The notes under the pieces: model-generated
Databases searched by the model: none
What the model saw: only the letters and a program-made list of their open reading frames with translations
What the model was told of the DNA's origin: nothing
Translations under genes and position numbers: made by a program
Part shown: positions 9,725 through 18,097 of the stretch, in pieces
Layout of the letters: each line of letters opens with the position of its first letter
Position numbering within the stretch: the first letter of the stretch is position 1
Assembly: GCF_022014595.1 (NCBI RefSeq)
Contig: NZ_CP091740.1
Span: 3,398,200 to 3,462,199, forward strand
DNA length: 64,000 nucleotides
Reading direction: 5' to 3'
Source: Solitalea lacus
Lineage (GTDB): Bacteria > Bacteroidota > Bacteroidia > Sphingobacteriales > Sphingobacteriaceae

Positions 9725-10270
9725 TTAATTTCTTGACGGGAATACACCTTGAGTACAAATAATGTAATTCAGCGCAAGAGTTGGCTGTATAATACTTACA
9801 GGGATGCTATTGCCAGTAATGGCTGTGTTCAAATTAGTAGTAAGATTACCGGCAAACTCACCAGGGCTAGGAGTTGGGTTATAAGTATTTCCTGGAGTTG
9901 GGCCAGGGTAAGAACCCGAAGGACTATCTGTAGCTGAAGAATCTACATTTACTGGTAATTGTACAGTCCCGATTATAGCGTGATTATGCGCAGGTAAATT
10001 ATTAAGGGTAAGGGTTACATTTTCCATACCGGTAACCTCTCCTAATACATAGTTTGAAAGCCCTCTTCCTTGTCCATAACCTACTGCGACACGCCCTCTA
10101 AGATCCGGCAGTCCAAATGTAGTTTGTCCGTCGCCTCCATAGGTGGTTCCCAAAACTGAAAACAATGCTGAATTTTGAGAGATAGGTAGTAGTTGTCCCT
10201 GACAAATTGCATATCCTCTTGGAGCAAAGTTTCCAGCAAAAAGCTTAATGATTGCTAAGTATTCATCCAT
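9725..10270 (-). CDS. Phage tail collar domain protein (microcystin-dependent-protein type)
   Basis: This 181-residue protein has the tail-collar signature: N-terminal IKLFAGNFAPRGYAICQGQ, then FSVLGTTYGGDGQTTFGLPDLRGR (34-60) and LPAHNHAI (92-99). Proteins of this type occur singly or in small groups in bacterial chromosomes, outside prophages; their role is poorly known. No other phage gene is seen nearby, so this is not a prophage remnant. Residues about 105-140 form a Ser/Thr/Pro/Gly-rich linker (DSPSGSYPGPTPGNTYNPTP), which could be a modification site given the hydroxylase and sulfotransferase genes close by. There is no signal peptide. It reads toward the binding-fold and adhesin genes and may be the first gene of that transcript. 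Confidence 0.85.
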   Translation of the reverse strand: MDEYLAIIKLFAGNFAPRGYAICQGQLLPISQNSALFSVLGTTYGGDGQTTFGLPDLRGRVAVGYGQGRGLSNYVLGEVTGMENVTLTLNNLPAHNHAIIGTVQLPVNVDSSATDSPSGSYPGPTPGNTYNPTPSPGEFAGNLTTNLNTAITGNSIPVSIIQPTLALNYIICTQGVFPSRN

Positions 10271-10728
10271 AGTGTATCTATTTAAATTAAGTTGTTTTTT
10301 ATATAATGGAGCCTAAATAACTGCCAATCTGTTGATTTGCAGCGCAATTATAGAACTTATTTTTTAGTAGGCAAAAATTTCCACACAAGAAAATTTATTC
10401 ACAATAAGTAATTTTTTATCATATCAACAGATAATCAACAACTTAATTATTAAAAAATATATATAATTAGTTAAATTTAATTCATAAAAGTTACAATGTA
10501 CTCATAACAAACTATTTGGTAATAAAATTTCTTTCTACTTTTATAATTTTAAATGATATTATTAACCAACCATTATTAATAATGGCAGAAAATTTCTACT
10601 AAACAACACACTTTTACGGGGATGTTTTTCCTCATCAAATCAATAAAAAACTTGGAGCTAACAAGCTCAAACAAGAAGTTATTGTAAGGCCTAATATTTT
10701 AATTTATGGATTTAACAATTATTAATCA
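10271..10728. other. AT-rich divergent intergenic region
   Basis: These 458 bases separate the divergent collar and kinase-like genes and must hold both promoters. They are very AT-rich with short A/T inverted runs around 10440-10480. No ORF, RNA gene or confident promoter match (TTTG-N19-TAnnTTTG) was found. Confidence 0.5.
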
Positions 10729-11292
10729 GTGATTATTCAACTAACAGGGCTTTCTGGCGCAGGAAAAACCACCATTGCTGGGTTAACTGCAATAGAATTG
10801 AGCAAACATGGATTTCCAGTAGAAATAATTGATGGCGACAGGTACAGAGCAACCATATGCAAAGATTTGGGATTTTCAGAAGATGATAGGAAAGAAAACA
10901 TAAGAAGATTAGGAGCTGTTGCCAACGATTTTGCCTTAAGTGGCCATATAAGTATTATTGCTGCAATTAACCCTTTTGAATGCATTAGAAAGGAACTAGC
11001 GGGAAAATATAATGCGAAGATTGTTTGGGTAAATTGTGCAATTGAAAGATTGATCGAGCGCGACACTAAGGGTCTATATAAGCGAGCCTTATTACCTGAT
11101 GGTCACCCTGAAAAGGTTTATCATTTTACAGGAATCAGTCAGGCTTATGAATCCCCTGAAAATGCTGACCTGATTTTAAACACCGATAGGGAAACACCTG
11201 TGCATTCGGCCCAAGTTTTAGCTGATTTTATTTTAAAGACACAAAAACCTCAAGAAAGCAAAATCAAGCAAATTATCTCACCAAATGAATAA
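10729..11292 (+). CDS. Adenylylsulfate kinase-like protein (CysC family)
   Basis: This 187-residue P-loop kinase starts at GTG; an in-frame TAA six bases upstream rules out an earlier start. Motifs in order: Walker A GLSGAGKT (7-14), DGDRYR (35-40), DRKENIRR (53-60), RDTKGLYKRA (111-120) and FTGISQAYESPENADL (133-148). These match APS kinase, which phosphorylates adenylylsulfate to PAPS, the sulfate donor of sulfotransferases. The usual S-P-Y-R...R segment reads NPFECIRKEL here, so one substrate-contact Arg appears to be lost. A related substrate is possible. No ATP sulfurylase (CysD/CysN) lies in the window. The gene overlaps the downstream dioxygenase gene by 8 bases, implying coupled translation. 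A sulfotransferase gene 1 kb away supports a PAPS-supply role. Confidence 0.8.
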   Translation: MIIQLTGLSGAGKTTIAGLTAIELSKHGFPVEIIDGDRYRATICKDLGFSEDDRKENIRRLGAVANDFALSGHISIIAAINPFECIRKELAGKYNAKIVWVNCAIERLIERDTKGLYKRALLPDGHPEKVYHFTGISQAYESPENADLILNTDRETPVHSAQVLADFILKTQKPQESKIKQIISPNE

Positions 11293-12307
11293 AACTAAAG
11301 CTGAGCTTTTTCGATCAGAAGATCTGGGAGTGTTGAATACCTTTCATTTGAAACGTTTCTGGGATAAAACCATGAAGAAGAGGGCTGGCATTATACCTCA
11401 AGATGCCTTTCTAGCAGAATGGACCACCGACACCACCTTGTTAAATATTCTTGGAGTTGGACTTGAACAAACCATAATTTACCTCTATAATGAAGCGCCT
11501 GATTTCAATGCTTTCGAAAACTGGATTCTAAGGTTAAATAATAATGCTTTAGATGAAGAAAAAATCAAATTATTTAATGCCAGTTTCTTTGAGGACAAAC
11601 TTTCTGAAAGCTTATTAACAGATAGTATTTTAAGTGAGGATGATATGTTATTTTGGGAACGTAACGGCTATGTAATAGTACGTAACGCTGTCCCTAAAGA
11701 AGATTGCGATGCAGTAATTGCCGCTCTTACCAAATTTTTGTCTATTGATTTGAACAATCCGATAACTTGGTACAATGAGCATTCAGCCCGTCAGGGTATA
11801 ATGGTACAATTGTTTCAGCATCCTGCTTTAGAAAAGAACAGAAACTCACCCAAAATCAAAGCTGCATACGAGCAACTATGGAATAGAACCGACTTATGGG
11901 TAAGTACTGACAGAGTAAGTTTTAATCCGCCAGAAAATGAAAACTGGAAGTTCCCCGGCCCCCACTTACATTGGGATGTAAGCCTTGAATTACCAATTCC
12001 TTTTGGCTTGCAAGGATTACTTTATTTATCAGATACACAGGCAGATCAAGGTGCATTTACCTTAGTTCCTGGCTTTCAACATAGAATTGAAAGTTGGATC
12101 AATAGTTTACCATTTGAAACGGATCCACGAAAAGAAGATCTTCATCAATTAGGAGCTACCCCAATAACTGCAAATGCCGGAGATTTTATTATTTGGCACC
12201 AGGCTTTACCTCATGGCAGCAGTAGTAATACTTCTCATTTGCCACGCATGGTACAGTACATTAATTATGCACCAATTGATTCTGAGGTGAAAACTAAATG
12301 GAAGTAA
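11285..12307 (+). CDS. Phytanoyl-CoA dioxygenase (PhyH) family Fe(II)/2-oxoglutarate oxygenase
   Basis: This 340-residue protein overlaps the kinase gene by 8 bases. Residues 1-110 form an unassigned helical domain. The double-stranded beta-helix domain begins near SEDDMLFWERNGYVIV (118-132). Iron ligands are H229 and D231 (PHLHWDVS), with distal H310 (LPHGSS) and a 2-oxoglutarate-binding Arg probably at 321 (LPRMVQY). Family members hydroxylate small molecules or, less often, amino-acid side chains. The substrate here is unknown, but coupling to a PAPS-type kinase and a nearby sulfotransferase suggests that it makes a hydroxyl group that is later sulfated. The 3' end overlaps the convergent sulfotransferase gene by 14 bases. 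Confidence 0.85.
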   Translation: MNKTKAELFRSEDLGVLNTFHLKRFWDKTMKKRAGIIPQDAFLAEWTTDTTLLNILGVGLEQTIIYLYNEAPDFNAFENWILRLNNNALDEEKIKLFNASFFEDKLSESLLTDSILSEDDMLFWERNGYVIVRNAVPKEDCDAVIAALTKFLSIDLNNPITWYNEHSARQGIMVQLFQHPALEKNRNSPKIKAAYEQLWNRTDLWVSTDRVSFNPPENENWKFPGPHLHWDVSLELPIPFGLQGLLYLSDTQADQGAFTLVPGFQHRIESWINSLPFETDPRKEDLHQLGATPITANAGDFIIWHQALPHGSSSNTSHLPRMVQYINYAPIDSEVKTKWK

Positions 12308-13277
12308 CTGATGTACGAATTTCTTCCAACTCATTATACAGTTTAAAGGCCATATTTAGTTCCGAAATATTGAGTTCCTGCTTCCGCTCTTCAGTGAATT
12401 TTCTGTCGGGATGCTTAGAGTGAAACGAGCTTCGCTCAACTATTTCATTCCACACCTCATCAGTAACTGATTTTCCTGTGATGCGAAATACTTTCTCCAT
12501 CATTTTTAAAGGACCTTCGTTATAGTTAATCAAATGAGCATTAATATCTGTTTGCACGATCTTTTGAAATTGCTGCTGATACTTGATTAACACATCGCAT
12601 ATATATGCATCTAGGTTAGCGTAATTAACATCCTCAGGTTTAAACCCAAAAACTTCTGGTTCAATTACCCCTGGTGCGGCTTGCATTCCGCGCAATTGTT
12701 GATGAGAGCGAATTACTTCATCAGGAGAACGATACAATAAAATAAATGGAACAGAAGGATAGAGTTTTCTGTATGTTTCATAAAAAAAGACATGCCAACT
12801 ATCCACCTTAATAAACAAAGAACGTTCACTCTCATCCCGTTTTTTGCCCATTAACTTGACTGCTGCATTTAGAGCTTCTCGCTGATTTACTTGGGCTACC
12901 TTTGGATTTTTTAAATGAAAACGCAGTATATCATCAAACAAAGGAACCTCTGCCAGGGAAATACATTGCTCATTAATACCAAGTAATTGCGAAAGCAATG
13001 TTGAGCCGCATCGAGAAACATGAAATATAATAGCTGATGGAGCAATCGAGTCAACATGATTGGCCTGAAAAACAGTACTGTCAAAATCTGACGCCAATCG
13101 AATAGGCTTGCTATTGAATGGCTGAGATCTGCAGATTGCTATTGTTTCATCAAAAAAGGGTTCTATAAATCGTTTATCACCTATATACAACCATTCAAAT
13201 AACCATTGATTAGCTGAATTAGTTAACTTAACCGGAATCCAATTTTTAATTAAATCTGAGTTTATCTTTTCGAACAT
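12294..13277 (-). CDS. Sulfotransferase family protein
   Basis: This 327-residue protein has the PAPS-binding 5'-phosphosulfate loop SRCGSTLL (88-95) after strand SAIIFHV. The 3'-phosphate motif is at FILLYRSPDEVIRSH (178-192, R183 and S184). Both loops are intact. It belongs to the bacterial Sulfotransfer_3-like group, which transfers sulfate from PAPS to a hydroxyl on a sugar, lipid or peptide. No signal peptide is seen, so it acts in the cytoplasm. It is translated 4 bases after the Asp/Asn hydroxylase gene, so the two are one transcript. The CysC-like gene on the opposite strand may supply its donor. The acceptor is unknown. The convergent overlap with the PhyH-type gene leaves no room for a terminator. 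Confidence 0.85.
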   Translation of the reverse strand: MFEKINSDLIKNWIPVKLTNSANQWLFEWLYIGDKRFIEPFFDETIAICRSQPFNSKPIRLASDFDSTVFQANHVDSIAPSAIIFHVSRCGSTLLSQLLGINEQCISLAEVPLFDDILRFHLKNPKVAQVNQREALNAAVKLMGKKRDESERSLFIKVDSWHVFFYETYRKLYPSVPFILLYRSPDEVIRSHQQLRGMQAAPGVIEPEVFGFKPEDVNYANLDAYICDVLIKYQQQFQKIVQTDINAHLINYNEGPLKMMEKVFRITGKSVTDEVWNEIVERSSFHSKHPDRKFTEERKQELNISELNMAFKLYNELEEIRTSVTSI

Positions 13278-13281
13278 ACTC

Positions 13282-13986
13282 CTAATTAAGCTGACTTTTT
13301 AATTGTTCAATGAGTTCTCTGGAAACCGGAGAATCTAACTGTTCTAATTCATCTATTACTTTCAAAATAGTTTCATTATCGTATTTATTTCCAGCTTGCT
13401 CTAAACTAAAGTCATAGCCGCATTGTTCAAATAACTCATCCGACCATTGGTTACGTTTGCAGTCAATAACTAAATGAATTCTCGCTTCATTGCTATTATT
13501 AACAACACTGTGTGGTAAGCTAAAATCAGCATACCAACACTCTCCAACCTTCATAGGAACATGCTTTCCGTCTACAATAAATTCAACCTTTGCATTCGTT
13601 TGAATAGGTATATGTAAACGATGAAACCCATCAGCATATCCTCCTGCCTGATCTACGTGCTCATTAATTTTGCTACCCGGTGCTAAAGACAAAAGTCGAA
13701 CGCTTTCCTTTTCACAATTAAACGAGTCTATAATAGAACGAAAATAAGTGCAGTGGGCTAGTAATGGAGTATCTTGATAATCTGCATTGGGATGGGCAAA
13801 AACATCTGAAATCAATCCTGATGCCGATCTCAGGGCAATGCTAGTCCATTCTCCAGCATAATCATTTTGGTTGAAATGGGCCATCCAAGCTAGATTGAAA
13901 CATTTTTGCAAATCAGACAGAAGCGCTTTTTCACTAAAATTAAAAGGCAGCTGAAAAAAACTATTGGACATATTTAATGATTTCAC
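13282..13986 (-). CDS. Aspartyl/asparaginyl beta-hydroxylase family protein
   Basis: This 234-residue protein has the Asp/Asn hydroxylase cupin fold: LLSLAPGSKINEHVD (98-112), FHRLHIPIQT (121-130), VEFIVDG, then LPHSVVNNSNEARIHLVID (158-175). Likely metal ligands are H110 and H159, with D112 making an HxD motif, and R169 is the 2-oxoglutarate-binding Arg. Animal AspH hydroxylates Asp/Asn in EGF domains; bacterial relatives mostly have unknown peptide or lipid substrates. It is the first gene of a two-gene transcript with the sulfotransferase, which fits hydroxylation followed by sulfation. An alternative start (MSNSFF) lies at 13971; both are compatible with the fold. Confidence 0.85.
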   Translation of the reverse strand: MKSLNMSNSFFQLPFNFSEKALLSDLQKCFNLAWMAHFNQNDYAGEWTSIALRSASGLISDVFAHPNADYQDTPLLAHCTYFRSIIDSFNCEKESVRLLSLAPGSKINEHVDQAGGYADGFHRLHIPIQTNAKVEFIVDGKHVPMKVGECWYADFSLPHSVVNNSNEARIHLVIDCKRNQWSDELFEQCGYDFSLEQAGNKYDNETILKVIDELEQLDSPVSRELIEQLKSQLN

Positions 13987-14077
13987 TTTCGTTGCTGAAA
14001 CTAAGAAAAACCAATCTAACTCTCCACTTTCCTAAAATTTATTTTTCTTTAACGAATCTTAAAATATTGTTTAAAAA

Positions 14078-14108
14078 CGAAAAACCCGGCGGGAGCCGGG
14101 CTGTTTCG
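14078..14108 (-). terminator. Intrinsic terminator of the sigma-SusCD-thioredoxin operon
   Basis: CCCGGC (14085-14090) pairs with GCCGGG (14095-14100) around a GGGA loop, extended by CGAAA/TTTCG. On the minus strand TTTTTCGTTTTT follows the stem. It lies about 60 bases after the stop of the last thioredoxin gene. A near-identical hairpin recurs at 25352-25382. Confidence 0.9.
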
Positions 14109-14161
14109 CAGAAGATAATCAGGAGCATTTTGATCTGTCTTATCCTCTATGGTAACAAATC

Positions 14162-15310
14162 TTACTTTTCGAGCACCTCGTCTAATTTTCGAGCTAATTC
14201 CTCTCCCCTAAGGTTTTTGGCTACAATAATACCATTAGGATCGAGCAGTAAATTTTGTGGAACGGCAGAAATACCATACTCATTAGCAACAGCATTTTTC
14301 CATCCTTTTAAATCGCTCACATGAAGCCAAGGCAGTTTATCATCATTAATAGCTTTTAACCAGGCTTCTTTGTCATTGTCAAGAGAAACTGCCAGAATTT
14401 CAAAGTTTTTGTCTTTAAATTGTTGATAGGCTTTTACTACATGTGGATTTTCAGCCCTGCATGGTCCGCACCAGCTGGCCCAGAAATCAACCAAAACGTA
14501 CTTACCTTTTAATGACGATAACGAAACCGGATGCCCTTCGGTATTATTCATACTGAAATCAATCGCCGGTTGACCGATTGCCGTTTTCAGAGCCTTACTT
14601 AAATTGGCCGCCAACTTCTTTCCAACAGAAGTATTCTTTAATGAGTTACTCAGATTAGTAAATAAAGGCTCAAATTTAGCTACATCAATAACCCCGCCTC
14701 TTTGATCCAATAAATTAAGACTCACGAATGAGTCAGGATGCTGACGAATGAAGTCTTCTTCTACCTTATTCATCTCCCTTCGTATCTCCTGTAATTTTGG
14801 ACTTAACTCCGCCACTGCAGCTTCGTTCTTTTCTTTAAAAAACTGCCTAATTTTAAGGCTTAAAGGATCCATTTTTTCCTGCAAGGGTTTTAACTGCGAT
14901 TGCAACAATAAATAATCGGCTTGAGCCTTGCCGCCTTTTATGACAGCCGTTTTCACCTGATTATTGCCCTTTAAAGTGATAGCGCCTTTTTCGAGAAAAA
15001 ACGACTGCTGATCAGCAGTGAACCTTTTCTCAATGGCCGATAATTCCTTATCTTCTTGCAAGGGCTTTAGAGTAATTGTTGCGAAGGTTGTTTCGGTTAT
15101 TGCACCTTTGAGCATGAATTGTCCGTTTTGCACGATTGCTGAATCCTGAACCCGCCCGTTACTATTACGATATTCAAGAAAAACCTTAGCATCTTGCTGC
15201 AATTCATTCAACTGACCTTTAATAACATAGGCTTGCTTTTGGCTATTTTCCTGGGCCATTGAAGTCATGGCAAAGGCCAGCCCGAAAAATGTTAACACTT
15301 GTTTAATCAT
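14162..15310 (-). CDS. TlpA-type thiol-disulfide oxidoreductase with DUF4369 domain
   Basis: This 382-residue protein has a signal peptide (1-19, SMAQ), an N-terminal DUF4369-like beta domain (about 27-130), a helical linker, and a redoxin domain from about 248. The active site is WASWCGPC (Cys281 and Cys284) and the cis-Pro loop is SAVPQ. It is predicted to be exported and to reduce disulfides in the periplasm. It is the last gene of the operon, before a strong terminator. It closely resembles the plus-strand gene at 47521 in layout and motifs (shared NLRGE, DLKGWKNAVA/DLQGWKNAVA), so the two are paralogues. Confidence 0.9.
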   Translation of the reverse strand: MIKQVLTFFGLAFAMTSMAQENSQKQAYVIKGQLNELQQDAKVFLEYRNSNGRVQDSAIVQNGQFMLKGAITETTFATITLKPLQEDKELSAIEKRFTADQQSFFLEKGAITLKGNNQVKTAVIKGGKAQADYLLLQSQLKPLQEKMDPLSLKIRQFFKEKNEAAVAELSPKLQEIRREMNKVEEDFIRQHPDSFVSLNLLDQRGGVIDVAKFEPLFTNLSNSLKNTSVGKKLAANLSKALKTAIGQPAIDFSMNNTEGHPVSLSSLKGKYVLVDFWASWCGPCRAENPHVVKAYQQFKDKNFEILAVSLDNDKEAWLKAINDDKLPWLHVSDLKGWKNAVANEYGISAVPQNLLLDPNGIIVAKNLRGEELARKLDEVLEK

Positions 15311-15362
15311 TTTATATAATTCTTTTTGTTTTTACTAGTTAAAAATCTATCTAACCTTAAAC

Positions 15363-16751
15363 CTAAAGCTTCCACAGTTTCTCCGGCATCTCACCCTTCT
15401 CCGCTTTCTCAATATTGCTCAGTATCATTTTCTGTTGATCTTTGCCTTTTATAATATTATCTTCACTTGCTTTTTTCATCATTTCAATAGCTTCTTGTTT
15501 CTTTTCACACTTTAAAAGCAAGCCCGCATACACAGCTTCATTAGAAAAATGAGGAAAATAGGTTGCTGCTTTTTTTGCCCATTCAGCAGCTTGCGCTAAT
15601 ACCTTTTTGTCTTCAACATTATGGTAAATCGCTTCTGCAGCCTCACGTAAATTGTAAGAGAAATTGCATACCCGCTGGTTTGCCATTATTCTATTCATTG
15701 TATGCCATTGTTCAACTTTTGAAGAATCAGCTTTTCCATCAAGGTAGGGTTGTCTGAATTTCTGATAATCAGCTACATCTGCAGCTATCATTCCGGCAAT
15801 ATCTGTTTTCATAAGACCATTATTAACATAGTCTAATGCAGCAGGAATGAGCTTTTGGGAATTATGTGTTCCTTTATAATAATCCATTCTAAGCCTTTTA
15901 GAAATTGTTTCGATGTCATCAGCTTTCAGCAAGCCCATTACCTGCTTTTTAGCAGCCTCCATCACTGGCAGCATCCCCTCCTTATTTTTGGCGATAATAT
16001 CACTAATAAAATATTGCTGAATGCCATTGTCTAATACACGCAATGAATAATTTTTATTTTTAGCTAAAAGAGCATCAATTTCATCATGATGATTGATAAC
16101 ATAGTTGAAAAATTTACCCTTTGGCACATAAGCTATATTCTCATTAGAATATATTACAGAAGTTAAAAACTCCTGACTCAAAAGATCGGCTGGTGTAAGC
16201 TGGGGAACTAAAACCTCAATAACCTCTGCGCTGGGAGCTTTTAGTGTCGCTCTTTTTTTCAGGTAGCCAAGCAAAAACTCTTTACTCCGTTGTCCTGCAT
16301 CGTATTCATCTTCCCATTTAGCAAGAGGTTTTGGATCTTTTTTTTCTTTAAGGGCAATAGTTGCCTCTTGTAAAAACTTTTTGGCCTCGTTATACCCACC
16401 CGACCGGTAAACCAATCCGCCATCGCCATTCACAAACAGATAAGTAGGATAAGACTTAACGCCAAATTCTTTTGCTATTTGCATACCTTCTCCTTTCTCC
16501 GCATCAATTTTGTAATTAATAAATGAGGCATTAAAAACATCGCCTACTTCTTTCTTTGGAAAAACTTCAGCAACCATTTTCTTACATGGCCCGCACCAGC
16601 TGGTATATACATCTACAAATACCAGTTTATTCTCTTGTTTTGCTTTAGTCAATATTTCCTTCCAGGTACCATGATCGAAGATGATACCTTCCTGGGCAAA
16701 TAGCGTATTGGCAGATATTAATAGAAACAGTAGCGAAAAAATCTTTTTCAT
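15363..16751 (-). CDS. Exported thioredoxin-like protein with long helical C-terminus
   Basis: This 462-residue protein has a signal peptide (1-20, LFAQ) and an N-terminal thioredoxin fold with YTSWCGPCKKM (Cys53 and Cys56), followed by VKSYPTYLFV with the cis-Pro. The remaining 300 residues are mainly helical, with TPR-like pairs near the end (AAEWAKKAATYFPHFSNEA). It has the same layout as the genes at 27390 and 46222. It lies between two TlpA-type genes with 30-52 base gaps, so it is co-transcribed with them. It probably acts as a disulfide reductase or isomerase that docks a partner through its helical part; the substrate is unknown. Confidence 0.88.
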   Translation of the reverse strand: MKKIFSLLFLLISANTLFAQEGIIFDHGTWKEILTKAKQENKLVFVDVYTSWCGPCKKMVAEVFPKKEVGDVFNASFINYKIDAEKGEGMQIAKEFGVKSYPTYLFVNGDGGLVYRSGGYNEAKKFLQEATIALKEKKDPKPLAKWEDEYDAGQRSKEFLLGYLKKRATLKAPSAEVIEVLVPQLTPADLLSQEFLTSVIYSNENIAYVPKGKFFNYVINHHDEIDALLAKNKNYSLRVLDNGIQQYFISDIIAKNKEGMLPVMEAAKKQVMGLLKADDIETISKRLRMDYYKGTHNSQKLIPAALDYVNNGLMKTDIAGMIAADVADYQKFRQPYLDGKADSSKVEQWHTMNRIMANQRVCNFSYNLREAAEAIYHNVEDKKVLAQAAEWAKKAATYFPHFSNEAVYAGLLLKCEKKQEAIEMMKKASEDNIIKGKDQQKMILSNIEKAEKGEMPEKLWKL

Positions 16752-16781
16752 TATTACAGATTTTAAGTTTAACAGATTAAT

Positions 16782-17954
16782 TTATTTGCCGAAGATCTCT
16801 TTCAGCTTCTTATCAAAATCAGCGCTTTCTCCTACAGAGCGTGCAATGATTTTACCTTCTTTATCCAACAACAGCTTGGTAGGAAATGCGGTGACTCCAT
16901 AAGCTTTAACCGCATTAAACTTTTCCATATCCTCGTTATTCAGTACCTGTATCCAATTAATTCCGTCTTCATTAATAGCCTTCTGCCAGGAAGCTCTTGA
17001 AGCAGGCAGATCATTCCCCTGTTCATGAGCGATCCCCACAATCTCAAAACCCTGATCCTTATATTTTGAATACCATTCTTTCAGATGCGGATGACTCTGA
17101 CGACAAGGCCCACACCAGCTACCCCAGAAATCGAGCAGTACATATTTCCCTTTTAGTGTTTGCAGATTTACAGCATTGCCGTTCATATCTTTTTTATTGA
17201 GTTCAATTGCTGTTTTTCCAATAGCAGTAGCTTTACTGTTGTTAATTTTATCAACAATACGCTGCGCAAAGTCTGAGTGTTTATGTTCATTACTCAACCG
17301 TTTAAATGATGTTTCCAATTCGTCAATCGACAAACTGTTAATCATATTAGACAGAAAATACATGCTCACCAATGAACCAGGGTATTTTCTAATGAATGCC
17401 TTTTGTAAGGCTTCATCTTGTTTACTATTAGCTATGCGAAGGGATTGCGCTTTTTTAAACAGCGAAGAATCCCCATTTTTAGCTATTGCTGCATACCCCT
17501 CTTTTGCTGCCGTCCATTCTTTGTGAGTTAGTTCAGCTTGTTGTGCTTTAATAACTGCCCACTCCGAATTTTGCTTGCCACCCTTTACATCGGCCCGGTA
17601 AATTTCATTTGCATCGCCCGTAATAACTAGGTCATCATTATCCAAAAAGAATTTCAAAATTGGTGAGGGAATAGCACCTTTTCCAACCTTAATGCTCAAG
17701 GCAGGATTACGGACTCCCATTGTCACTACTGTTGGCTCGTTTAGCCTTCCTCTAAAAATCAGAGACCCATTCTCCACAACATAATTAGTATCTATTACAT
17801 GTTTTTGTGCCGAAGTATAAGCTATAAAAACTTTGAACTTGCCTACATTTTGTAGCTTAGCTTTAATGGTAAAACCCCTTTCCTGGGCGTTAGCGGTTAT
17901 ACAGCTGATAATAAATATCAGCGACAGTGTTATTTTCTTCATTCTGTTTAACAT
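16782..17954 (-). CDS. TlpA-type thiol-disulfide oxidoreductase with DUF4369 domain
   Basis: This 390-residue protein has a signal peptide (ending NAQ near residue 24), a DUF4369-like domain (about 27-130), a helical linker, and a redoxin domain with WGSWCGPCRQSHP (Cys281 and Cys284) and cis-Pro at TAFPT. It is the first thioredoxin-fold gene after SusD; a hairpin at 18012-18047 lies in the gap. It differs from the 14162 paralogue in its extra loop after HEQGNDLP. It is predicted to be periplasmic, and its electron donor is unknown. Confidence 0.9.
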   Translation of the reverse strand: MLNRMKKITLSLIFIISCITANAQERGFTIKAKLQNVGKFKVFIAYTSAQKHVIDTNYVVENGSLIFRGRLNEPTVVTMGVRNPALSIKVGKGAIPSPILKFFLDNDDLVITGDANEIYRADVKGGKQNSEWAVIKAQQAELTHKEWTAAKEGYAAIAKNGDSSLFKKAQSLRIANSKQDEALQKAFIRKYPGSLVSMYFLSNMINSLSIDELETSFKRLSNEHKHSDFAQRIVDKINNSKATAIGKTAIELNKKDMNGNAVNLQTLKGKYVLLDFWGSWCGPCRQSHPHLKEWYSKYKDQGFEIVGIAHEQGNDLPASRASWQKAINEDGINWIQVLNNEDMEKFNAVKAYGVTAFPTKLLLDKEGKIIARSVGESADFDKKLKEIFGK

Positions 17955-18011
17955 GATTATTTTTTAATTTCAAGCAGTTAGTTATACAAACTAAGTGCAG
18001 CACTATTTAAA

Positions 18012-18047
18012 TAAGGATACCTGTCTGCTAACAAGCAGGCATCCTTA
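18012..18047 (-). other. Intercistronic hairpin between susD-like and thioredoxin genes
   Basis: TAAGGAT (18012-18018) pairs with ATCCTTA (18041-18047), with a further CCTG/CAGG pairing inside. No clear T-tract follows. It is likely an attenuator or a 3'-end-stabilising hairpin that would set lower expression of the redox genes relative to SusCD. Confidence 0.55.
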
Positions 18048-18097
18048 CCTAAACACATTTCGATTGTATAAACAAGGGATTCAGGTTTCCTCTTAGA

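Noticed and set aside
9725-10270. Prophage remnant suggested by the tail-collar domain
   Set aside because: No other phage structural, integrase or lysis genes occur nearby, and single chromosomal collar proteins are common.
10271-10728. Possible small RNA or riboswitch in the long AT-rich gap
   Set aside because: No stable GC-containing stem or recognisable RNA family pattern was found; A/T repeats alone are not evidence.
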